Shown here piece by piece: positions 50,313 to 59,077 of a DNA stretch of 64,000 nucleotides (its first letter is position 1; each line of letters starts with the position of its first letter). The notes under the pieces were generated by a model. It saw nothing but the letters and a program-made list of their open reading frames with translations. It was not told the DNA's origin and searched no databases. The position numbers and the translations under genes were made by a program. The DNA comes from HGM12998 sp900756495 (GTDB lineage: Bacteria > Bacillota > Clostridia > Oscillospirales > Oscillospiraceae): contig CAUEFI010000005.1 of assembly GCA_958477305.1 (NCBI GenBank), positions 62,001 through 126,000 of the forward strand. The letters are read 5' to 3'.

Positions 50313-52235
50313 TTACTCCAGTCCCTCCAATTCCTCCAGCCACAGCCGGGCCGATGCGTCCGAAGGCATTCGCCAGTCTCCGCGGGGAGAGAGGGTTACC
50401 GAGCCGACTTTGGGGCCGTCGGGGAGGCAGGAACGCTTAAACTGTTGGGCAAAGAACCGGCGGTAGAAGATCCGCTCCCATTTGAGGATGGTGGCGCGGT
50501 CATAGGTCCGGCCAAAGGCGTGCTCGGCCATCCGCAGGACCTTTTTGGGGGCAAATCCCCACCGGACTGCATAGTAGAGGAAGAAATCGTGGAGCTCATA
50601 GGGGCCCACCAGATCCTCCGTCCTCTGACTGATTTTCCCCTCAATGGCGGGAAGCAGCTCGGGGGAGACCGGGGTATCAAGGATATCGGCCAGCACGTGG
50701 GAGAGGGCGGGATCCTCCTCCGCCTTGTCCCCGCACACGAAGCTTACCAGATGGCGCACCAGAGTTTTGGGAATGGAGGCGTTCACTCCATACATCGACA
50801 TATGGTCCCCGTTGTAGGTGGCCCAGCCCAGGGCCAGCTCGGATAGATCCCCAGTGCCCACTACAAGGCCGCCAGTCTGGTTGGCGATGTCCATCAGAAC
50901 CTGGGTTCGCTCCCGGGCCTGCCCGTTTTCAAAGGTCACGTCGTGGCACTCCATGGATTGGCCGATGTCCCGGAAGTGGGATTTGACAGTGCCCGAGATA
51001 TCGATACGCCGCAGGGTGGTGCCCAACCGTTCGGCCAGCTCCACAGCGTTGTCCCGCGTACGGTCGGTGGTGCCGAAGCAGGGCATGGTGACGGCAATGA
51101 TATCGCTGGCCGGGCGGTCCAGCAGCTTGACGGCGATGCCGGTGATAAGGACGGCCAGTGTGGAGTCCAGCCCGCCGGAGAGACCTACCACAGCCGTTCG
51201 CGCACCGGTGTGCTCCAGCCGCTGCTTGAGGCCAAGGGCGGCTATTTTGAGGATCTCACCGCACCGGGCGGCCCGATCCTCGGCGTCCTCCGGGACAAAG
51301 GGCGTGGGAGAGAGGGGGCGGGTCAGGGTGGCGGTGGAGGGAGCCAGTGAGAAGTGCTGGGTGAAAAAGCCGCCTTCGCCCGACGCGGGATACGTATTCA
51401 TCCGCCGCCGCTCATAGAGGAGCTTCTCCACATCGATCTCGCTGACGGTGAGCCCTGTGGAAAAGCGCCGCTCAGCGAGGAGAGCGCCGTTTTCGGCGAT
51501 GAGATTGTGGCCTGCAAAGACCATGTCGGTGGAGGACTCCCCCTCCCCGGCGTCGGCGTAGATATAGCCGCAGATAAGCCGGGCGGACTGCCCTGTGACC
51601 AGTGCCCGGCGGTAGGCGGCCTTGCCCACCGTCTCGTCGGAGGCCGACAGGTTGAGAATCAGCGTCGCTCCCCGGGCGGCCAGCGCCAGAGAGGGAGGGG
51701 CTGTGGCCCATAGGTCCTCGCACAACTCTACCCCGATGGTCAGCGCGGGCATTGTTTCGCATGCAAAGAGCTGCCGCGGAGAGAAGCGGGCCCGCTGCCC
51801 GGCCAGTGCAACGGAAAGGCAGCAGTCATCAGAGGGGGCCGGCGCAAACCAGCGCTGCTCATAGAATTCTCCATAGTTGGGGAGATGGGTCTTGGGGATG
51901 ACGCCCAGGATTTCCCCCTTATGGATGACCACCGCGCAATTGTAAAGCTTGCCGCCCGTACGTACCGGCATTCCCAGGGCAGTCAGCATGTCCAGGTTTT
52001 TGGTCGCCTCCAGCACGGTGGCCAGGCCCTCCTCAGCGCCCTGGAGCAGTGTGTGCTGAAAAAAGAGGTCGGCACAGGTATACCCTGTCATACACAGCTC
52101 AGGCAGCGTCAGTACCCGGACTCCCTGCCGGTGGGCCTCCCGCATCAGAGTAAAAATCTGTTCAGCGTTGTGGCGGCAGTCGCCTACTTTGATCTTGGGC
52201 GTCCCGGCGGCTGCCTTGAGAAATCCGTCCCGCAT
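50313..52235 (-). CDS. nadE: Glutamine-hydrolysing NAD+ synthetase
   Basis: A 640-residue two-domain enzyme. The N-terminal CN-hydrolase glutaminase has LPELCMTGYTCADLFFQ (Glu), PKTHLPNYGEFYEQRWF (Lys) and IGVELCEDLW (Cys). The C-terminal synthetase has VVGLSGGLDSTLAVLI (PP-loop), GTGDLSELALGWATYNGDHMSMYGVN. It amidates nicotinate adenine dinucleotide using glutamine-derived ammonia. AAGGAGG lies before the ATG. The chromate transporter pair follows in the same operon. Confidence 0.95.
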   Translation of the reverse strand: MRDGFLKAAAGTPKIKVGDCRHNAEQIFTLMREAHRQGVRVLTLPELCMTGYTCADLFFQHTLLQGAEEGLATVLEATKNLDMLTALGMPVRTGGKLYNCAVVIHKGEILGVIPKTHLPNYGEFYEQRWFAPAPSDDCCLSVALAGQRARFSPRQLFACETMPALTIGVELCEDLWATAPPSLALAARGATLILNLSASDETVGKAAYRRALVTGQSARLICGYIYADAGEGESSTDMVFAGHNLIAENGALLAERRFSTGLTVSEIDVEKLLYERRRMNTYPASGEGGFFTQHFSLAPSTATLTRPLSPTPFVPEDAEDRAARCGEILKIAALGLKQRLEHTGARTAVVGLSGGLDSTLAVLITGIAVKLLDRPASDIIAVTMPCFGTTDRTRDNAVELAERLGTTLRRIDISGTVKSHFRDIGQSMECHDVTFENGQARERTQVLMDIANQTGGLVVGTGDLSELALGWATYNGDHMSMYGVNASIPKTLVRHLVSFVCGDKAEEDPALSHVLADILDTPVSPELLPAIEGKISQRTEDLVGPYELHDFFLYYAVRWGFAPKKVLRMAEHAFGRTYDRATILKWERIFYRRFFAQQFKRSCLPDGPKVGSVTLSPRGDWRMPSDASARLWLEELEGLE

Positions 52236-52279
52236 TGTACTACCTCCTTGCGGTCTGCATACAGTAAAATTCAGTTTCT

Positions 52280-52308
52280 ATCATACCCCATTCCGCTCCG
52301 GATTGCAA
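52280..52308 (-). promoter_or_regulatory. Promoter of nadE
   Basis: TTGCAA, 17 bp, TATGAT on the minus strand, about 45 bp before the start codon. Confidence 0.6.
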
Positions 52309-52328
52309 CGGCGGCCCCGAGAAAACCC

Positions 52329-52358
52329 AAAAGCCCCGGCCTTCCGGCCGGGGCTTTT
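52329..52358. terminator. Two-way terminator-like hairpin between divergent genes
   Basis: A 13-bp perfect stem (52329-52341 with 52346-52358) with A4/T4 ends. It sits between nadE and the P-ATPase gene, where no convergent transcript is expected. It may insulate the two, or end an unannotated small RNA. The rest of the gap (52360-52580) shows no gene. Confidence 0.75.
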
Positions 52359-52580
52359 GAGGTGTGTGTTGTTCTGCAAAGGTGTTGGAGAGGGATAAGA
52401 GAGGAATTGGTTTGGTGTTGGGAGGATGTGTTTTGATTCATTTCTGAATCTGGGGTTATCATACCCGGTAAATAAGGCCAAATCATGACGGGTTTGTGAA
52501 TAATCTGTAAATTGAACGGGTAGCCTAAAAATGGGGTGCCATGGCCGCATTTTTCATTTGTTTTTCCAAGGCCAGCCTGG

Positions 52581-52609
52581 TTGACAGCCCAATGGATGGA
52601 TAGTATAAT
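52581..52609 (+). promoter_or_regulatory. Consensus sigma-A promoter of the P-type ATPase gene
   Basis: Perfect TTGACA, 17 bp, perfect TATAAT. A hyphenated palindrome, AAGAGG (52615-52620) with CCTCTT (52633-52638), spans the expected start of transcription and may be an operator. Confidence 0.88.
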
Positions 52610-52661
52610 TCACCAAGAGGAAATTTAATTTACCTCTTTTAATTTATGACGGAAAGTGACG

Positions 52662-55298
52662 ATGGCTATGGAGACAGTGAAAAAACACTGGCACACGCTG
52701 GAGGGGGCGCAGGCCCTGGCCGGACTGGACAGTGACGCAGCGGGCGGCCTCACCGGAGCAGAAGCGGCCCGCCGGCTGGAGCAGTACGGCCCCAACGCCC
52801 TGGCGGAGGGGAAGAAAAAGTCGGTGCTCCAGGTCTTTCTGGAACAGTTCAAGGACCTGATGGTCATCATCTTGATCATTGCCGCGGTGGTCTCTCTGAT
52901 CTCGGGAGAGGGGGAGAGCACCCTCGTGATTTTTGCCGTTCTGATCCTCAACGCCATATTGGGGACTGTACAGCACTTCAAAGCGGAGAAATCCCTGGCG
53001 AGCCTGAAGGCCATGTCGGCTCCGACGGCACGGGTACTGCGGAACGGAGTGCGCAGCGAGATTCCATCGCTCCAGGTGGTTCCCGGCGATATCGTTCTGC
53101 TGGAGGCCGGCGACATGGTGGTGGCGGACGGGCGCATCCTGGAGAACTTCTCCCTGAAGGTCAATGAGAGCTCCCTCACCGGTGAGAGCGAGGGCGTGGA
53201 GAAGACGGACGCCGTAATCCCGGAGGAGGAGGTCGCTCTGGGCGATCGGAAGAACATGGTGTTCTCCGGATCGCTGGTGACCTACGGCCGGGCCACTGTG
53301 CTGGTCACCGGAACCGGGATGGAGACCGAACTGGGCAAGGTAGCCGCCCTGATGAATCAGACTCAGCAGCGCAAGACCCCGCTTCAGCAGTCGCTGGACA
53401 ACTTCAGTAAAAAGCTGGCTGTCATCATCATGGTCATCTGCGCCGCCGTCTTCCTGCTCTCTCTGTACCATAAGAATCCCCCGCTGGACGCTCTGATGTT
53501 TGCGGTAGCCCTTGCGGTGGCCGCCATTCCGGAGGCGCTCAGCTCCATCGTCACCATCGTTCAGGCCATGGGTACGCAGAAGATGGCGCGGCAGAACGCC
53601 ATTATCAAGGACCTGAAGGCTGTGGAGACGCTGGGCGCGGTCTCGGTGATCTGCTCCGACAAGACGGGCACCCTGACCCAGAACAAGATGACGCCCCAGA
53701 AGATCTATGCCGACGGGCTGCTGCTGGACGGCCGGGACCTGGATCTCTCCAACCCGGCCCAGCGCCAGCTGCTCAAGGCGGCCGTTCTGGCCAGCGACGC
53801 CACGGAGGTGGACGGCGTGGCCATCGGCGACCCTACGGAAGTAGCGTTAGTAATGCTGGGAGATCACTTCGGCGTGGAAGAGGTGACCTACCGCAGCCAG
53901 CACCCCCGGCTGAAGGAGCTGGCCTTCGACTCAGACCGCAAGCTCATGTCCACCCTCCATGATATTGAAGGGGTTCCGACGCTGTATACCAAGGGAGCCA
54001 TAGACGTGCTCCTGGCCCGCTCCACCTCCATACTCACCAGCAGAGGGGTGGTGCCCCTCACCTCCGAGCAGAAGGAGGCGGTTTCCCGGGTCAACATGGA
54101 GCTTTCCATGGAGGGCCTGCGGGTGCTGGCGTTCGCCTACCGGGAGCTGCCCGCAGTGCGGGATCTGACCCTGGAGGATGAGAACGAGTATACCTTTATC
54201 GGCCTTATCTCCATGATCGATCCCCCGCGGCCCGAGGCCATTCAGGCGGTAGCGGACGCCAAGCGGGGCGGTATCCGGACGATTATGATCACCGGAGACC
54301 ACAAGGTAACGGCCTCGGCCATTGCACGGCAGCTTGGCATCTTCCGGGAGGGCGACGAGGCACTCTCCGGGCTGGAGCTGGACGCCATGACCGACGCCGA
54401 TCTGGATCAGCGCCTGGAGACGATCTCGGTGTACGCCCGCGTCTCCCCCGAGCATAAAATCCGCATTGTAGGAGCATGGCAGCGCAAGGGCAGGATTGTC
54501 TCCATGACCGGGGACGGGGTGAACGACGCCCCGGCCCTCAAGGCCGCCGATATCGGCGTGGCTATGGGCATCACGGGCACCGAGGTCTCCAAGGGCGCGG
54601 CCTCCATGATCCTGGCCGACGACAACTTTGCCACCATTGTCAAGGCGGTGGTCAACGGCCGGGGCGTCTATACCAACATCAAAAACGCCATTAATTTTCT
54701 CCTCTCGGGCAATATGGCCGGTATTTTCTGCGTTCTCATTACCTCCCTGATGAATCTGCCCATGCCCTTTGCCGCCGTTCACCTGCTCTTTATCAACCTG
54801 CTCACCGACTCCCTCCCCGCCATCGCCATCGGTGTGGAGCCAGCCCGCCAGGGCCTGCTGGATCAAAAGCCGCGGGATCCCAATGAGCCCATTCTCAACC
54901 GCAGCCTCATGACCCGCATCCTGGCTTACGGAGCCTGCATCGCCGCGGCCACCATGGCAGCCTTCACCCTGGGGCTGAACGCCGCCAACGGCGGTGCGGC
55001 CCTGGCCTCGACCATGGCCTTTGCCACCCTGACCCTGGCCCGGCTCTTTCACGGCTTCAACTGCCGGGGGGAGAACAGCATCTTCCGCCTGGGCCTGTCC
55101 ACCAACCGGGCCAGCCTCGGGGCATTTGCCGCCGGTGTGGTGCTGCTCTGCGCGGTCCTCTTTATTCCCGGCCTCAACGGGCTGTTTCAAATCAGCCCCT
55201 TTACGCTGGCCCAGATGGGACAGATTGTCCTGCTGGCCGTTCTGCCCACCGCGGCCATCCAGATCTGGAAGGTGCTGCGGGATCACTGGAAATGGTAG
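52662..55298 (+). CDS. Calcium-type P-type cation ATPase (P2)
   Basis: An 878-residue pump. N-terminal cation-ATPase domain (EAARRLEQYGPNALAEGKKKS), actuator domain with VNESSLTGESEGVEK, PEALS in helix 4, phosphorylation site CSDKTGTLTQNKM, and hinge TGDGVNDAPALKAADIGVAMGITGTEVSKGAASMILADDNFATIV. Ten membrane helices are expected. The pattern fits SERCA/PMCA-like bacterial Ca2+ exporters. ATG 52662 is used for the GGAAAG spacing; 52668 is also possible. It has its own consensus promoter and a long terminator. Confidence 0.93.
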   Translation: MAMETVKKHWHTLEGAQALAGLDSDAAGGLTGAEAARRLEQYGPNALAEGKKKSVLQVFLEQFKDLMVIILIIAAVVSLISGEGESTLVIFAVLILNAILGTVQHFKAEKSLASLKAMSAPTARVLRNGVRSEIPSLQVVPGDIVLLEAGDMVVADGRILENFSLKVNESSLTGESEGVEKTDAVIPEEEVALGDRKNMVFSGSLVTYGRATVLVTGTGMETELGKVAALMNQTQQRKTPLQQSLDNFSKKLAVIIMVICAAVFLLSLYHKNPPLDALMFAVALAVAAIPEALSSIVTIVQAMGTQKMARQNAIIKDLKAVETLGAVSVICSDKTGTLTQNKMTPQKIYADGLLLDGRDLDLSNPAQRQLLKAAVLASDATEVDGVAIGDPTEVALVMLGDHFGVEEVTYRSQHPRLKELAFDSDRKLMSTLHDIEGVPTLYTKGAIDVLLARSTSILTSRGVVPLTSEQKEAVSRVNMELSMEGLRVLAFAYRELPAVRDLTLEDENEYTFIGLISMIDPPRPEAIQAVADAKRGGIRTIMITGDHKVTASAIARQLGIFREGDEALSGLELDAMTDADLDQRLETISVYARVSPEHKIRIVGAWQRKGRIVSMTGDGVNDAPALKAADIGVAMGITGTEVSKGAASMILADDNFATIVKAVVNGRGVYTNIKNAINFLLSGNMAGIFCVLITSLMNLPMPFAAVHLLFINLLTDSLPAIAIGVEPARQGLLDQKPRDPNEPILNRSLMTRILAYGACIAAATMAAFTLGLNAANGGAALASTMAFATLTLARLFHGFNCRGENSIFRLGLSTNRASLGAFAAGVVLLCAVLFIPGLNGLFQISPFTLAQMGQIVLLAVLPTAAIQIWKVLRDHWKW

Positions 55299-55350
55299 GA
55301 AAGACAAGGGCCCATAATGTCCATACAGGGTCCGAAATGAAGTTATAAGT

Positions 55351-55395
55351 AAAAAAGACAGCGGGGACTTTATAAAGGCCCCGCTGTCTTTTTTT
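55351..55395 (+). terminator. Terminator of the P-type ATPase gene
   Basis: A long stem (about 55355-55387, nearly continuous through the loop) with A6 before and T7 after, so it works on both strands. Confidence 0.9.
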
Positions 55396-55506
55396 GCACT
55401 GCGATGTCCCTGCCCGGGAGGAGGTGAGATAGGTTGAAAAAGCCCTGCACCAGTGCTATACTAAACAACAATACAGTTCCGAAAGAAGCTGGAGGGAGGT
55501 ATTGCC

Positions 55507-56124
55507 GTGAAGGTGTTATTGATCAATGGAAGTCCCCACGCAGAGGGGAATACCCGCACAGCACTGCGTGAGATGGAGCGTGTATTTGCAGCGGAAGGAA
55601 TTGAAACAGACCTTGTATGGATTGGAAATCAGGACGTCAGGGGATGTATTGCCTGTAATACCTGCGCAAGAACCGGGAAGTGCTGTTTTGACGACATAGT
55701 AAACGCAACAGCCCATCAGTTTGAGGAGGCGGACGGGCTGGTAGTTGGGAGCCCTGTATACTATGCCTCTGCAAACGCCACGCTGATTGCCTATCTGGAC
55801 AGGTTGTTTTACAGCACGCCTTTCGATAAGACCATGAAAGTAGGCGCCGCCGTTGCGGCGGCACGCAGAGGCGGCTTGACATCTACATTTGACGAACTGA
55901 ATAAGTATTTTACGATCTGCGGTATGCCTGTCGCCTCCGGCCAATATTGGAACGGTATCCACGGCAGAACGGCGGGAGAGGCGGAACAGGACGCGGAGGG
56001 CCTGCAGATGATGAGGACGCTGGCAAGGAATATGTCGTTTCTCATAAAGTCGATTGCTCTGGGAAAGGAGCGGTATGGCCTGCCCGAAACGGAAGTAAGA
56101 GTTGCTACGAATTTTATCAGATAA
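55507..56124 (+). CDS. Flavodoxin-fold NAD(P)H-dependent reductase (iron-sulfur flavoprotein-like)
   Basis: A 205-residue protein: MKVLLINGSPHAEGNTRTALREM (FMN loop), GCIACNTCARTGKCCFDD (Cys-rich loop as in iron-sulfur flavoproteins) and GSPVYYASANATLIAYLDRLFYS. It binds FMN and may hold a [4Fe-4S] cluster, reducing quinones or small molecules in the cytosol. GGAGGT precedes the ATG. It is monocistronic, with a strong terminator. Confidence 0.88.
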   Translation: MKVLLINGSPHAEGNTRTALREMERVFAAEGIETDLVWIGNQDVRGCIACNTCARTGKCCFDDIVNATAHQFEEADGLVVGSPVYYASANATLIAYLDRLFYSTPFDKTMKVGAAVAAARRGGLTSTFDELNKYFTICGMPVASGQYWNGIHGRTAGEAEQDAEGLQMMRTLARNMSFLIKSIALGKERYGLPETEVRVATNFIR

Positions 56125-56164
56125 GTGCGCGACCTATCCGGCTCATCTGTGTGTAAAAATAGGG

Positions 56165-56210
56165 GTCCGGACGGCAGCATGATATGTTGCCGTCCGGACT
56201 GTTTTTTCTT
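56165..56210 (+). terminator. Terminator of the flavoprotein gene
   Basis: A 12-bp perfect stem (56165-56176 with 56188-56199) followed by T6. Confidence 0.9.
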
Positions 56211-56221
56211 TACATACGCGA

Positions 56222-56548
56222 CTAAAGTTTCTGCTCCGTCACCCAGTCGAGAAAGTGCTCGACCAGGGAGAGCTGTCCCGGCGTCAGGCTGCGCAGCCGT
56301 TCTGCCGTGCTCTGCCACTCCTCGCCTTTTTTCCGGTAGGTTCCTACCAGAAACTCGTCCGGCGTGGTACCCAGCGCGTCAGCGAGACGCATGATGACCT
56401 CCACAGAGGGAATAGAGGTGGAGCGCTCAATATTGGAGAGGTATTGGTCGCTGATATCGCACAGCTCGGCTACCTTTGACTGTGTCAGCTGCAGCAATTT
56501 TCGCCGCCGGGCGATACGGGCGCCAACGGCATGGTAATTCAGTTTCAA
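56222..56548 (-). CDS. XRE-family repressor
   Basis: A 108-residue protein: VGARIARRRKLLQLTQSKVAELCDISDQYLSNIERSTSIPSVEVIMRLADALGTTPDEFL is a clear HTH_3. The tail (LTPGQLSLVEHFLDWVTEQKL) is helical. It is divergent from the 81-residue gene at 56691. Two matching 14-bp sites at that gene's promoter are the likely operators. Confidence 0.9.
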   Translation of the reverse strand: MKLNYHAVGARIARRRKLLQLTQSKVAELCDISDQYLSNIERSTSIPSVEVIMRLADALGTTPDEFLVGTYRKKGEEWQSTAERLRSLTPGQLSLVEHFLDWVTEQKL

Positions 56549-56617
56549 GGCATAGGCCTCCCACTTCTTTTATACCTATCATATCCATATTTCTCCTAAA
56601 ATAAGAATCAATTGTTA

Positions 56618-56672
56618 GTTTAAAATCAAACTTGACATTATATTTTATTCATATTATAGTTTGATTATAAAC
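56618..56672 (+). promoter_or_regulatory. Promoter flanked by two XRE operator sites
   Basis: Promoter TTGACA (56632-56637), 17 bp, TATAGT (56655-56660). Site 1 is GTTTAAAATCAAAC (56618-56631), abutting the -35. Site 2 is GTTTGATTATAAAC (56659-56672), overlapping the -10. They are the same 14-mer in opposite orientation with one mismatch. Confidence 0.75.
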
Positions 56673-56690
56673 TGTTAAGGGGGGAGCCCT

Positions 56691-56936
56691 GTGGAAAGAA
56701 GAGCGCAATGCCCCGATTTATTAGAGGCTCTGGCTGAACTTGCGGGGTGCGATTATCTCTCCGACCTGCGCAATCCCCGCTTTCTCCCAGCCGTCCGCGG
56801 GGCGCTGGAACAGATCCCGGCGGAGGCCTATCCTGCCGCGCAGTGGCGGGAGGCGGCCTGTTACCTATCCTGTCCGCGCCTGATGAACGAAAGTGCGGTA
56901 CAAATTCGGCGCGGCCTGCTGGAGACCACCGCTTGA
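56691..56936 (+). CDS. Small protein of unknown function controlled by the XRE repressor
   Basis: An 81-residue protein with two short hydrophobic stretches but no TM helix: CPDLLEALAELAGCDYLSDLRNP and YPAAQWREAACYLSCPRLMNESAVQIRRGLLE. I do not recognise a domain. GTG start at 56691 with GGGGGGAG upstream. It has a good promoter with two operator sites, and its stop codon overlaps the thrS promoter. Confidence 0.7.
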   Translation: MERRAQCPDLLEALAELAGCDYLSDLRNPRFLPAVRGALEQIPAEAYPAAQWREAACYLSCPRLMNESAVQIRRGLLETTA

Positions 56937-56961
56937 CAACCTGTTGTGAACGTGTTATAGT
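56933..56961 (+). promoter_or_regulatory. Sigma-A promoter of the thrS T-box transcript
   Basis: TTGACA, 17 bp, TATAGT. The -35 overlaps the stop of the preceding 81-residue gene. Confidence 0.8.
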
Positions 56962-56967
56962 TACTCC

Positions 56968-57226
56968 GCATCAAGGCAATGATGGGGACCGCACCCTGTA
57001 CCGCCCCTCCAGAGAGGAAGCGCCGAGGCTGAAAGTGCTTCCGGGCCGCGGACAGATCGTCACCGCCCCTGAGCTGCCCACCGAACCTTTTTTGTAGGCT
57101 GGGCCGGGCCCTCCCGTTACAGAGGAACACGAGCGGCAGCGGTGTGATTCCGCTGCAAGCAGGGTGGAACCGTGGGACATCTCGTCTCACCCCTGAGAAA
57201 TATTCAGGGGTGAGGCGTTTTTCTTT
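56968..57226 (+). promoter_or_regulatory. T-box riboswitch upstream of thrS
   Basis: Stem I has the AGAGAGG block (57011-57017) and GGCTGAAAG apical motif. The T-box AGGGTGGAACCGTGG is at 57161-57175. The terminator stem 57185-57196 with 57204-57215 ends in T5. ACC at 57062-57064 is the likely threonine specifier. Uncharged tRNA-Thr would favour the antiterminator and allow thrS expression. Confidence 0.93.
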
Positions 57227-57257
57227 GCCTGCCCCAAGACATTGAGGAGGAATCACC

Positions 57258-59018
57258 ATGGCAGAAAACGAGAACCAGTATACCTTTGAAAACGAGGCCT
57301 ACCGCAAGACCTATTGGCACACCTGTTCCCATATCTTGGCCCAGGCCATGAAGCGTCTGCATCCGGAGGTCAAGCTGGCCATCGGACCGGCGATTGAGAA
57401 CGGATTTTACTATGACTTTGACACCCCCGCGCCCTTCTCCGAGACCCAGCTGGAGGAGCTGGAGGGGGAGATGCGCAAGATCTGCAAGGAAAAACTGAAG
57501 CTGGAGCGCTTTGAGCTGCCCCGGGCCGAGGCGATCAAGCTGATGGAGGAGAAGGGGGAGCCCTACAAGGTGGAGCTCATCAACGATCTCCCCGAGGACG
57601 CGGTCATCTCTTTTTATAAGCAGGGGGAGTTTACCGACCTGTGCGCCGGTCCCCACCTGGATTCCACGGGCCGGGTGAAGGGCAACGCCATCAAGCTCAC
57701 GGCCTGCAACGCCGCCTACTGGCGGGGCGACTCCAACCGGGAGACCCTCCAGCGCATCTACGGCGTGGCCTTCCCCAAGAAGGACGAGCTGGACGAGTAT
57801 CTGAAGAAGATTGAGGAGGCCAAGAAGCGGGATCACCGCAGGCTGGGCAAGGAGCTGGGGCTGTTTATGCTCCGGGACGAGGGGCCCGGCTTCCCCTTCT
57901 TCCTGCCCAAGGGCATGGTGCTGCGCAACACCCTCATCGACTACTGGCGGCAGGTCCACAAGCGCTATGGCTACGTGGAGATCTCCACGCCCATGATGCT
58001 CAACCGGGCCCTGTGGGAGCGCTCCGGCCACTGGGGCCACTATAAGAACAATATGTACACCACCGTCATCGACGACACCGACTTCGCCATCAAGCCCATG
58101 AACTGCCCCGGCGGTATGCTGGTCTACGCCAGCGAGCCCCACTCCTACCGGGATCTCCCCCTGCGGGTGGGGGAGCTGGGCCTGGTCCACCGCCACGAGC
58201 TCTCCGGCGCGCTCCACGGCCTGTTCCGCGTGCGCTGCTTCACCCAGGACGACGCGCATATTTTCATGACCTGGGACCAGATGAAGGACGAGATCAAGAA
58301 TGTGGTCAAGCTCTTTGACGAGGTCTATTCGGTCTTCGGTCTGAGCTATCAGATTGAGGTCTCCACCATGCCCGAGGACCACATGGGCGACGAGAAGGAC
58401 TGGGACTTCGCCACTGAGACGCTGAAAACGGCCGTGGCCGAGATGGGCAAGGACTATATCATCAACGAGGGGGACGGCGCGTTCTACGGCCCCAAGCTGG
58501 ACTTCCATCTGGCCGACTCCCTGGGCCGCACCTGGCAGTGCGGCACCATCCAGCTGGATATGCAGCTGCCCGAGCGCTTTGAACTGGAGTACACCGGACC
58601 CGACGGGGAGAAGCACCGCCCTGTTATGATCCACCGCGTGGTGCTGGGCTCCATCGAGCGGTTTATCGGCGTGATCACCGAGCACTTTGCCGGGGCCTTC
58701 CCCGCCTGGCTCGCCCCCGTCCAGGTGAAGATCATGACCATCACCGACCGGGCCGACGGCTACGCCAGGCAGGTGGCCGCCGAGCTGGACAGCAAGGGCT
58801 TCCGGGTGGAGACCGACCTGCGCAACGAGAAGATTGGCTATAAAATCCGGGAGGCCCAGCTCCAGAAGATCCCCTATATGCTGGTGGTGGGCGACAAGGA
58901 GGCCGAGGCCGGCGCCGTGGCCGTCCGCACCCGGGCCGGGGTGGATCAGGGCGCCATGAGTCTGGCTGAGTTTGCCGAGATCCTGCAGGCCGAGGTGGAG
59001 GAAAAGGTCATTAAATAA
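57258..59018 (+). CDS. thrS: Threonyl-tRNA synthetase lacking the TGS domain
   Basis: A 586-residue class II synthetase. The editing (SAD) domain is at about 15-200 with HTCSH and DLCAGPHLD. The catalytic core has motif 2 RVGELGLVHRHELSGALHGLFRVRCFTQDDAHIF and motif 3 MIHRVVLGSIERFIGVI, plus MNCPGGM for zinc and threonine. The anticodon domain is at about 490-586. Typical bacterial ThrRS are near 640 residues with a TGS domain first; here the protein begins directly at the editing domain. GAGGAGG precedes the ATG. Confidence 0.96.
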   Translation: MAENENQYTFENEAYRKTYWHTCSHILAQAMKRLHPEVKLAIGPAIENGFYYDFDTPAPFSETQLEELEGEMRKICKEKLKLERFELPRAEAIKLMEEKGEPYKVELINDLPEDAVISFYKQGEFTDLCAGPHLDSTGRVKGNAIKLTACNAAYWRGDSNRETLQRIYGVAFPKKDELDEYLKKIEEAKKRDHRRLGKELGLFMLRDEGPGFPFFLPKGMVLRNTLIDYWRQVHKRYGYVEISTPMMLNRALWERSGHWGHYKNNMYTTVIDDTDFAIKPMNCPGGMLVYASEPHSYRDLPLRVGELGLVHRHELSGALHGLFRVRCFTQDDAHIFMTWDQMKDEIKNVVKLFDEVYSVFGLSYQIEVSTMPEDHMGDEKDWDFATETLKTAVAEMGKDYIINEGDGAFYGPKLDFHLADSLGRTWQCGTIQLDMQLPERFELEYTGPDGEKHRPVMIHRVVLGSIERFIGVITEHFAGAFPAWLAPVQVKIMTITDRADGYARQVAAELDSKGFRVETDLRNEKIGYKIREAQLQKIPYMLVVGDKEAEAGAVAVRTRAGVDQGAMSLAEFAEILQAEVEEKVIK

Positions 59019-59024
59019 GCAAAA

Positions 59025-59052
59025 GGGGGCCCCGGCTGAAGCCGGAGCCCCC
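59025..59052 (+). terminator. Hairpin after thrS
   Basis: A 13-bp GC stem with one mismatch and a 2-nt loop; no T-run. It lies between thrS and the dehydrogenase. Confidence 0.65.
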
Positions 59053-59077
59053 TCGTCGAAATAAGGAGAAGAGAAGG

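Noticed and set aside
47491..52235. A sigma-54 (-24/-12) promoter for the nadE-chromate transporter genes
   Set aside because: No TGGCAC-N5-TTGC match was found upstream; a sigma-A type promoter explains nadE better.
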